Position numbers and translations under genes: made by a program. Source: Bacillota bacterium (GTDB taxonomy: Bacteria > Bacillota > Clostridia > Oscillospirales > Ruminococcaceae). Taken from it: DNA of 64,000 nucleotides. Location: NCBI GenBank assembly GCA_029572815.1, contig JAKPUQ010000004.1, positions 1 to 64,000 on the forward strand, read 5' to 3'. Under the pieces are notes generated by a model. That model saw only the letters and a list, made by a program, of their open reading frames with translations. It did no database searches and was not told where the DNA came from. Shown here one piece after another: positions 26,406-32,782 of the stretch (within the stretch, counting starts at the first letter, position 1; every line of letters begins with the position of its first letter).

Positions 26406-26578
26406 GGGGCGCGGAGAAAAACTGCCGTTTTATGATACTTTGCCGCGAAACAGCCTGCGGGGGCTCCCCGCTTATAACATAAACAGAATAAAAAAGCAAG
26501 GAGCGCGGGATAAAAGTTCCGGATCGTCAGAACTATGCCACAAAAAGGCAGCAGCGGTCCGCCGCCGGACTAAGCTTT

Positions 26579-27340
26579 TCAGTCCTTCCCGCAAAGCTCC
26601 CTGAGCCTGTACGAAAGGGTGTTGGGGACTCCTCTTGCCCCTCTTACGGCAGAGACTCCCAGCTCCCTCATCTTAGCAAGTGGCATATCCTCAGGGGAAA
26701 ATCTGTGGGTGAGTCTCAGCTTCATCGCCTTTTTAATGCGGTAGCTGCCGTCATCGTAGTTATAGGGGATATTGACCTCCTCAGCCACGCACCTGTACAT
26801 GATGGCTGACAGGGGAGCAGCCATATATATAAAGACTGTATCTCCAACTATCACGTCAGATGTCTGCTTCCAGATGATAGTGCCGTCCCGCTGAAAGTCC
26901 TGCTCAACATCATACATGGCAGGAGCGGCAGGTATGAGCCATTCCTTGTGCCCGGTGCGGAGCCTTTTGCCGCTGCCGCTCTGTGAGGCAAGCTCATAGC
27001 TCATGTCCAGCAGTCCAAACAGCTGTTCCTCGTCCACAGTTCCGTCCAGCAGCACCGATACCCACTGTTCCTTCTGCATATGATAAGCGGGCAGTATGCC
27101 CTTCATGGCAAGGAGAGAGCCCGTCATCAGCGGACTGCACTTCACATTTACTATTTCATACTTCACACCCTTTTCCAGCCCCAGGCTCTTCCCGTCGACT
27201 CCCATAGCTATAGCATACCACTTCTTGTTGGCACTGCATCGCAGCACTGCACAGTCGGGAGTCCGCTCCCACAGGTATTCCGGTTCTGAGCCGTAGCGCT
27301 CGCGGGCGTACTCAAACAGCTTTTCTTTCAGACATTTCAT
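26579..27340 (-). CDS. MmcQ/YjbR-type protein fused to an EVE/PUA-like domain
   Basis: 253 residues. The N-terminal half (about 1-120) matches the MmcQ/YjbR family: YARERYGSEPEYLWE, WYAIAMGV and the GILPAYHMQKEQWVSVLLDG segment. The C-terminal half (about 130-250) resembles EVE-type PUA-like domains, as in EWLIPAAPAMYDVEQDF followed by IIWKQTSDVIVGDTVFIYMAAPLSAIMYRC. EVE domains are known to bind modified bases in some proteins; whether this one does is inference. The 3'-most gene of a pair: its start is one base from the exonuclease stop. Confidence 0.78.
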   Translation of the reverse strand: MKCLKEKLFEYARERYGSEPEYLWERTPDCAVLRCSANKKWYAIAMGVDGKSLGLEKGVKYEIVNVKCSPLMTGSLLAMKGILPAYHMQKEQWVSVLLDGTVDEEQLFGLLDMSYELASQSGSGKRLRTGHKEWLIPAAPAMYDVEQDFQRDGTIIWKQTSDVIVGDTVFIYMAAPLSAIMYRCVAEEVNIPYNYDDGSYRIKKAMKLRLTHRFSPEDMPLAKMRELGVSAVRGARGVPNTLSYRLRELCGKD

Positions 27341-27341
27341 A

Positions 27342-27914
27342 TTATTTCTTTTCCTCCGTCATCTTCTTCAGTTCGTCTCTGAGACAGAGGTAACAGGCAT
27401 TGCATATCTCGCAGTCCTTTTCCGCACGGTGAGCTCCTTCTATCTCGATACCATAGTGTGAAGCCACAGTGGTCTGGCGCCTGTTGGGCAGCAAAGGCAG
27501 AGCCTTTCGTGCAAACCGCAGCACGTCCACAAAATCATTTTCAAGGCGGATACCGTGGCAGCGGAGCAGATTGTCATACAGAAAGTTTATATCGAAATTC
27601 ACGTTATAGCCCATGAGCATATCGCTGCCTGCAAACTCATAGAAGTCCATAATAGCCGATGTGATGTCAGGAGCGTCCTTCACCATGTCATTGGTTATTC
27701 CCGTAAGCTCTGTTATAAATGGGGTTATCCTTCGCTGAGGCTTTATGAGAGTGCTGAACACAGCTGCCTTCCTTCCACCTCTGTAGCGGACAGCGGCTAT
27801 CTCGATTATCTCGCACTCCTCGGGAGCAAGTCCCGTTGTCTCAATATCCACAACACAGTAATCCTCGGGAAAAGCCAGTCTGCTCCTGCCCTTTCGGCGT
27901 TTTGTCTCGCTCAC
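27342..27914 (-). CDS. DEDDh 3'-5' exonuclease (DnaQ/PolC epsilon-like)
   Basis: 190 residues. The exonuclease motifs are all present: CVVDIETTG (Exo I, about 21), NVNFDINFL (Exo II, about 104) and HRAEKDCE (Exo III with the His, about 167). The domain stands alone, without polymerase or helicase parts, so it is a free-standing proofreading or RNA/DNA trimming nuclease. The start is a GTG preceded by GGAAGGAG; the nearby ATG is followed at once by a stop in its frame. It forms a two-gene unit with the MmcQ-EVE gene. Confidence 0.85.
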   Translation of the reverse strand: MSETKRRKGRSRLAFPEDYCVVDIETTGLAPEECEIIEIAAVRYRGGRKAAVFSTLIKPQRRITPFITELTGITNDMVKDAPDITSAIMDFYEFAGSDMLMGYNVNFDINFLYDNLLRCHGIRLENDFVDVLRFARKALPLLPNRRQTTVASHYGIEIEGAHRAEKDCEICNACYLCLRDELKKMTEEKK

Positions 27915-27950
27915 ATGAATGCTCCTTCCGTTTACGTAATATACGTTACA

Positions 27951-27979
27951 ATTATAATATATAGTTCTTCGATTGTCAA
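27951..27979 (-). promoter_or_regulatory. Promoter of the exonuclease operon
   Basis: TTGACA and TATAAT with 17-nt spacing on the minus strand, 37 bp upstream of the GTG start. Confidence 0.65.
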
Positions 27980-28068
27980 ATCGGGGGATAAACCTTTATG
28001 CAGAACTGACTGAAGGAATGCGTTTACGCACCTATGGGGTGAATTTTTACAGATTTTTCCGCAAATGC

Positions 28069-28097
28069 TTGATTATCGCTGTAAAATGTGCTATTAT
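28069..28097 (+). promoter_or_regulatory. Promoter of the seven-loop calcium protein gene
   Basis: TTGATT and TATTAT with 17-nt spacing, 54 bp upstream of the ATG. Confidence 0.55.
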
Positions 28098-28150
28098 TAA
28101 TATGGGGAAATCCCAGACGATCTTTTATCAACAGAAAGGGGTAAATCAAC

Positions 28151-29710
28151 ATGAAGAAACTGATATCACTAAGCGCAGCTCTTGCAATAGCGTCAGGAGC
28201 GATCTCAATGTCAGCAGGCGCTGCTTACGAAGACCTTCCGCAGAACAGACTATGGGATGAGGAGATCGAGTCATTCGCAGCAATGAACAACGGAGAGATC
28301 CCTCTTGATATAAACGGGGACGGGGAATTCACTCTCGATGACTGTATCATATTCTACGGCTATACTAAGGGATTTGATATGGGCGAAGAGTATACAGAGC
28401 CGGCAGAAGCAGTCGGAGATATAACCGGAGATGGTCTGCTGACCGGTGATGACGGTGTAAGCTTCCTGAGATATTACATAACAAAGAATCCTCTCATCTT
28501 CAGTGATCTGGATATAGAAAGCTATGGGGATTATGGTTTGAAATTTGATGAACCCATGGATAATCCTCCGCCCTGTCATCATGATGGAATGATCCATCAT
28601 GTGCTCAATGAGGATTTTGTATTGGAACTGAAACAACAGTGTGTCTACCTGAAGGCAGGCTATCCTATGTACTGTGAACTGGTGGAAAACGGCACCATTG
28701 ATCCCGACATAAACGCAGACGGTCAGTGTGATCTTACTGATATAGCATATTTCTGGCTCGCATCTCTGGATAATCATCTGTACATGAACAGAGAGCCGGA
28801 TACCTATGTTATTCCTGAGTTCAGTGACGAGATCGCTGAGCGTACAGAGAATATCTATGCTGCTATTGAAGGTTTTAATGAATGGAGTTACTATCTGTCG
28901 CCTTGGACTATCGATTACACTATGCTGTACTGCTTTGAGCATGGAAATGTTACAGGTGATATGATAACCCCCGAATTTTTCGACAGCGTTGCCGAGGGCT
29001 TGTCAGACCTGGGAATACACCGCGATGTGACCACACATTACTATGAGTTAGTTCCTCAGAATGATCCCTATATCGACTTTAACGTGAATATGTACGACAG
29101 AGAGTACAGAGCCTTCGTACAGGCTGTAAAGGACGGCGAAAAGGAACGTCCCGACACCAACGGAGACGGTGTGCTCAATTCGCTTGATGCCTTCAACGTG
29201 TACATCTATACCTGTGAGCTCAGAAAAGGTGTATCCGAGGAGAGGACCATCCTTCCCGCAGATGTTTTTGATCTCTTCAAAAACAATATGGACGTAAACG
29301 GCAACGGCCTCAGCGGCGATATGAACGATCTCACTATCATAGACCTTTATATAGCCATTGAGGATAAGAGCATAGAGGAAATGGACGAGACCTCTGACAA
29401 TTATATCGAAAGACTCAACGAATATGCGGGCAGGCTCACTTCTGCAAAGAATATGCTGCCTGTAAAGTTCAGCCCTGACGGAATATTTGAATCCCTCGGA
29501 TTTGATGCCGATGTCGAGCGCTCGGGCGATGCCAACAACGATGGCTCAACAGACCTTGCAGATGCGATCTACATCATGCAGTCACTTGCAAATCCCGACA
29601 AGTATCAGCTTTCGCCTCTGGGCAAATTCAACGGAGACGTTGAGGATACCGGTAACGGCATCACAAACTACGATGCCCTTGAGATCCAGTCCAGACTGCT
29701 CAACCTCTGA
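28151..29710 (+). CDS. Secreted protein with seven dockerin-like EF-hand loops
   Basis: 519 residues with a signal peptide (about 1-24). Seven calcium-loop motifs spread along the chain: DINGDGEFTLDD, DITGDGLLTGDD, DINADGQCDLTD, DTNGDGVLNSLD, DVNGNGLSGDMND, DANNDGSTDLAD and EDTGNGITNYDA. Those near the C-terminus (about 460-519) make a near-canonical dockerin; the first two could form another pair, and the middle ones sit in separate helical stretches. The linking sequence is acidic and Tyr-rich and matches no enzyme I know. It may be a dockerin-bearing structural or calcium-binding protein, or a polyvalent docking element. Start: ATG after AAAGGGG. A terminator follows. Confidence 0.8.
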   Translation: MKKLISLSAALAIASGAISMSAGAAYEDLPQNRLWDEEIESFAAMNNGEIPLDINGDGEFTLDDCIIFYGYTKGFDMGEEYTEPAEAVGDITGDGLLTGDDGVSFLRYYITKNPLIFSDLDIESYGDYGLKFDEPMDNPPPCHHDGMIHHVLNEDFVLELKQQCVYLKAGYPMYCELVENGTIDPDINADGQCDLTDIAYFWLASLDNHLYMNREPDTYVIPEFSDEIAERTENIYAAIEGFNEWSYYLSPWTIDYTMLYCFEHGNVTGDMITPEFFDSVAEGLSDLGIHRDVTTHYYELVPQNDPYIDFNVNMYDREYRAFVQAVKDGEKERPDTNGDGVLNSLDAFNVYIYTCELRKGVSEERTILPADVFDLFKNNMDVNGNGLSGDMNDLTIIDLYIAIEDKSIEEMDETSDNYIERLNEYAGRLTSAKNMLPVKFSPDGIFESLGFDADVERSGDANNDGSTDLADAIYIMQSLANPDKYQLSPLGKFNGDVEDTGNGITNYDALEIQSRLLNL

Positions 29711-29771
29711 TGGGATAACAGCAAAAAGCCCGCTGCTGACAGCGGTGCCTGTGCAGAAATAAAAGTAAGTA

Positions 29772-29814
29772 TCGGGGTGACCTTTCCTTGCAGGGGTCAC
29801 CCCTGATCTTTTTG
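29772..29814 (+). terminator. Intrinsic terminator
   Basis: GGGGTGACC pairs with GGTCACCCC across a 12-nt loop, followed by TGATCTTTTTG. Confidence 0.8.
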
Positions 29815-29863
29815 AAATGGTGAATGCTCAGTTACACGGCATGGCTCCCATATCAGCGCCGCA

Positions 29864-29892
29864 TTGACAAGGACGGAAAATAGTGATATAAT
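29864..29892 (+). promoter_or_regulatory. Promoter of the lipoprotein-fur unit
   Basis: Consensus TTGACA and TATAAT at exactly 17-nt spacing, 42 bp upstream of the lipoprotein ATG. Confidence 0.7.
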
Positions 29893-29934
29893 CGGAATGA
29901 ATATACATGATCGGAGCTTACGGAGGAATAACAG

Positions 29935-30464
29935 ATGAAGAAAGCGGCAATTATCCTGCTTCTGGGAACGGCAGCCCTTGCGGGCTGCAGCTCAAAGGGC
30001 GGCTCTGTTTCCATAGTAAGGGCATCAAGTCAGGAAAGCTCCTCCTGCGAGGAGGCTTTAAAGGAATACTTCAATGCTATGTACACAAAGGACAGCGGCG
30101 GAGTGTTCTATGACTATATGTTCCCCGATGAGGTCATCGGAGCTATGGAGGAAAGCGGCAGATACAGCGGAATGGTGAAGACCTTCAATGAAAGTCAGAA
30201 AAAAATCTCGGCAGGGACGACGGAGGATACTCCTTCGGAAGGATAGTAACTGAAAAGGAGATAACAGAGGATCAGGCTGACAGCATAAAGCGGTATTTTG
30301 TATCCATCAGCGCTCCTTATGCGGAGATCAGCGCAGATAGGCTGAATATCACAGAGGGCTATGAGCTGACCTATGATTATCTTAAAAACGGCAGCAAGGC
30401 AGGGGAGCAGAATGTTTTTGCCGTAAAGCTAAGCGGTGAGGGCTGGAAGATCATCACACAGTAA
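29935..30464 (+). pseudogene. Small lipoprotein, frameshifted at an A7 run
   Basis: The N-terminus (MKKAAIILLLGTAALAGCSSK) is a clear lipoprotein signal with Cys lipobox. The frame stops at 103 residues, but adding one A to the seven-A run at 30199-30205 joins it to a second open segment. That segment continues through GGYSFGRIVTEKEITEDQAD to WKIITQ, with a stop at 30464. The repaired protein would be about 176 residues and ends in a form common in small secreted DUF-type proteins, where a short beta-strand ends in GEGWKI. Either the gene is broken, it varies by slippage, or the base is a sequencing error. It sits under a strong promoter, 11 bp before the Fur-family gene. Confidence 0.75.
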
Positions 30465-30475
30465 CGGAGGAGAAA

Positions 30476-30892
30476 ATGAAAAGAGACTCTGGATACAATA
30501 CAAAACAGAAGGAAAACCTTCTTTCATACCTTATGAAAAACAAGGACAAGCACACCAATGTCCAGGAGATAAGCGCATTCCTGTCAGCTGAGGGAACTCC
30601 TGTGGGAGTTGCCACAATCTACAGACAGCTTGACAGACTGGTGGAGCAGGGACTTGTCCGCAAATACGCCTTTGACGGCAAGACCTGTGCCTGCTATCAG
30701 TACATAGAGGACGAGGAGCAGTGCCGCAGTCATTTCCATCTGAAATGCCTGAGCTGCGGCAGACTGATCCATCTTGACTGCGAGCATCTCGCAGACCTTA
30801 CCCGTCATATCGAGGAGGAACACGGCTTCTCCATAGACTACTCCCAGACAGTGTTCTACGGACGCTGCTCTGACTGCGGCGGCAAGGACTGA
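30476..30892 (+). CDS. Fur-family metal-dependent transcriptional regulator
   Basis: 138 residues. The N-terminal winged helix (about 10-80) includes TPVGVATIYRQLDRLVEQGLVRK. The C-terminal part has HFHLKCLSCGRLIHLDC and a second pair CSDCG, together the structural Cys4 zinc site of Fur/Zur/PerR proteins. The regulatory-site residues resemble Zur or Fur more than PerR, but the metal cannot be assigned. The RBS GGAGGAG precedes the ATG. It is probably transcribed with the lipoprotein gene upstream. Confidence 0.88.
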   Translation: MKRDSGYNTKQKENLLSYLMKNKDKHTNVQEISAFLSAEGTPVGVATIYRQLDRLVEQGLVRKYAFDGKTCACYQYIEDEEQCRSHFHLKCLSCGRLIHLDCEHLADLTRHIEEEHGFSIDYSQTVFYGRCSDCGGKD

Positions 30893-30954
30893 CCGCCCTC
30901 AGCGGAACCCCTGGGAATGTAGATCTTTACGTCCTGTTCTTCATTTTCCTGCAT
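30856..30954 (-). CDS. Possible 32-aa small protein, convergent with and overlapping the Fur-family gene
   Basis: Too short for the ORF track. On the minus strand a perfect AGGAGGTG sits at proper distance before ATG CAG GAA AAT, giving MQENEEQDVKIYIPRG and a Pro/Gln-rich end. It stops inside the last codons of the Fur-family gene. The strong ribosome site is the main support; I recognise no family. It could also be the start of a decayed longer gene or chance. Confidence 0.35.
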   Translation of the reverse strand: MQENEEQDVKIYIPRGSAEGGQSLPPQSEQRP

Positions 30955-31010
30955 AGTAACACCTCCTGTATTATTATGTGCTGAATGAGACATCATATAC
31001 GGGGAAAGAG

Positions 31011-31514
31011 ATGATCATGAAAGGAAAGACTATAAAAGCATTTTTGCGGTATATAGCGGCTGAGCTGCTGTGCCTGTTTGTGAATATAATGCTGGCAGCT
31101 CTGGGAAAAGGCTTTTTCAGCGTAATATGCCTTGTGTGTACAGTATCAGTGCTGATCTGCATTATAGCGGACTTTGCACTGAAGGAGGCAGCGGCAGACC
31201 TGAAAAGAGAGCGGAGCGGCGAAAAGGTATCCTCCTCGGAGCCTATCTGCGCAGCTGTGGCAGTTACGGTGATACCGCTTATAAGCTATGCTGTGCTCTG
31301 CATATCGGCTCTTGGCGGAGTCTTTGAGTTCTACGGCATATTCAAGCTGGTCAACCCTGCATTTATGCAGCTATACAATTTTATAGAGCCTTCGGCATCG
31401 TCAGCTGACCTGTCGGCGCGGGAGCTGGCGGCGTTTCTGCCTGCTGCGGCAGTGCCTGCACTGGCGTTTTCAGTGCCCTATATGCTTGCAAAAAAGCGTC
31501 AGAATAACAGATAA
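31011..31514 (+). CDS. Hypothetical membrane protein
   Basis: About 167 residues from the ATG at 31011 (GGGGAAAG upstream); a second ATG two codons later is possible. Four hydrophobic segments: two close together at about 10-55, one at about 80-105 and one at about 140-160, with a basic linker (DLKRERSGEK) between the second and third. No family recognised. It stands alone after the Fur-family gene. Confidence 0.6.
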   Translation: MIMKGKTIKAFLRYIAAELLCLFVNIMLAALGKGFFSVICLVCTVSVLICIIADFALKEAAADLKRERSGEKVSSSEPICAAVAVTVIPLISYAVLCISALGGVFEFYGIFKLVNPAFMQLYNFIEPSASSADLSARELAAFLPAAAVPALAFSVPYMLAKKRQNNR

Positions 31515-31607
31515 AGCGCGGACTTTTTAAAGGGAAGTCGGCGTTTTTTGTATTTTTATGCAAACTGACGAAAAAGTTATTTTGCAGCCTAAAATAAATG
31601 GTTTTGC

Positions 31608-31637
31608 TTGACAACATATGGTAATGTATGATAAAAT
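31608..31637 (+). promoter_or_regulatory. Promoter of the Zn-ribbon/LEA-like gene
   Basis: TTGACA and TAAAAT with 18-nt spacing, 33 bp upstream of the ATG. Confidence 0.6.
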
Positions 31638-31670
31638 AATTATTGAAATATTTTATCTGGAGGTTATCTT

Positions 31671-32675
31671 ATGGCATTTTGTAAGTACTGCGGAAAGCAG
31701 ATCCCCGAAGGAGGCTCCTGTGACTGTGCAGGTGCTAAGGCAGCAGGTGAAGTAAAGGAGACCGTGGAGAACGGTGTCAACACTGCTGAAAACGCTGTAA
31801 GCGAAGTGAAAAATGAGGCAGCAGAGGCTGTAAGCAATGCTACCGAAAAGGCAGCAGACGCTGTGAACAACGTTGCTGACGGTGCAGCAAATGCTGTGAA
31901 CAATGCAGTCAACGAGGTAAAGAACGACGCTGCTCAGGCTGTAAACAATGCTGCTGACGCTGCAAACGGCGTTAAGAACGATGCAGTACAGGCTGCTCAG
32001 AATGCGGGTCAGCAGGTGAACAACGCTGCTCAGAAGGCAGGCATCAACGGTGCTGACATCGCTAAGAAGGTAGACAATATCGCAGGCGATATTTCCAATA
32101 ACCTTCCCGGCAGCATGAAGAATAACAAAAATGTCGTTTATATAGCAGTAGCCGCTATTGCAGCTCTCATACTCCTTCTTCTCTGCGTACTCTGCTTAGG
32201 CGGCGGTGCAAAGGGCGCTGTAAAGAAGTATGTCAAGGCTGCTTCAAACAAGAACGGCGGAAAGGCCATGATGGAACTCACTCTTCCCAAGTCCGTTATC
32301 AAGGAACTCAAGGACGAGGACGAGTACGAGGATAAGGTTGACAGCTTCAACGAGATGGTCGAGGACATGATCGACGATCTGGAGGATGACGAGACACTTC
32401 CCAAGTTTGACAAGATCACCCGTAAGGAGAAGCTCAAGAAGTCTGACATCAGACAGGCAGAGAATTACTTCGAGGATATGTGCGAGGATTACGATGCTGA
32501 CGATGATGACATCGAGGTAAGCCAGGGCTTCGAGATGAAGGTCAAGACCAAGTTCAAGAACGAAGACGGCGAGACAAAGCACGATACAGAAAAGATTTGT
32601 GTTGTTAAGGTAAAGGGCGACGGCTGGAAGATCATTCCTATGTCAGCTGACGAGCTTGATTACTATGATGATTGA
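31671..32675 (+). CDS. Zn-ribbon membrane protein with LEA-like Ala/Asn-rich helical repeats
   Basis: 334 residues in four parts. First, a short zinc ribbon (CKYCGKQIPEGGSCDC, 4-19). Second, about 110 residues of low-complexity amphipathic repeats such as AANAVNNAVNEVKNDAAQAVNNA, resembling the 11-residue pattern of LEA or apolipoprotein-like proteins. Third, one membrane helix (about 155-175). Fourth, an acidic outer domain of about 155 residues (EDEYEDKVDSFNEMVEDMIDDLEDDE) ending in VKVKGDGWKIIPM. The topology would place the ribbon and repeats inside and the acidic domain outside. Similar zinc-ribbon plus single-helix proteins are common in Firmicutes but the LEA-like insert is unusual. 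Function unknown. It has its own promoter and terminator. Confidence 0.75.
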   Translation: MAFCKYCGKQIPEGGSCDCAGAKAAGEVKETVENGVNTAENAVSEVKNEAAEAVSNATEKAADAVNNVADGAANAVNNAVNEVKNDAAQAVNNAADAANGVKNDAVQAAQNAGQQVNNAAQKAGINGADIAKKVDNIAGDISNNLPGSMKNNKNVVYIAVAAIAALILLLLCVLCLGGGAKGAVKKYVKAASNKNGGKAMMELTLPKSVIKELKDEDEYEDKVDSFNEMVEDMIDDLEDDETLPKFDKITRKEKLKKSDIRQAENYFEDMCEDYDADDDDIEVSQGFEMKVKTKFKNEDGETKHDTEKICVVKVKGDGWKIIPMSADELDYYDD

Positions 32676-32695
32676 TAAGATCTGAGAACAGAAAG

Positions 32696-32725
32696 ATCCG
32701 AAGCAGAAATGCTTCGGATTTTTTA
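32696..32725 (+). terminator. Intrinsic terminator
   Basis: ATCCGAAGCA/TGCTTCGGAT stem with a 4-nt loop, followed by T6. The next promoter's -35 box begins immediately after. Confidence 0.9.
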
Positions 32726-32754
32726 TTGACTATTGCCTGAAAGTATGGTAAAAT
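32726..32754 (+). promoter_or_regulatory. Promoter of yfhO
   Basis: TTGACT and TAAAAT with 17-nt spacing, 28 bp upstream of the ATG. Confidence 0.6.
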
Positions 32755-32782
32755 AATTTGGTTAATGCAAAGGAGGGACAGC

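Noticed and set aside
30199-30205. Programmed -1 frameshift in the lipoprotein gene
   Set aside because: The A run is not in the X XXY YYZ phase of the reading frame, so standard tandem slippage would not work; decay, transcript slippage or a sequence error is likelier.
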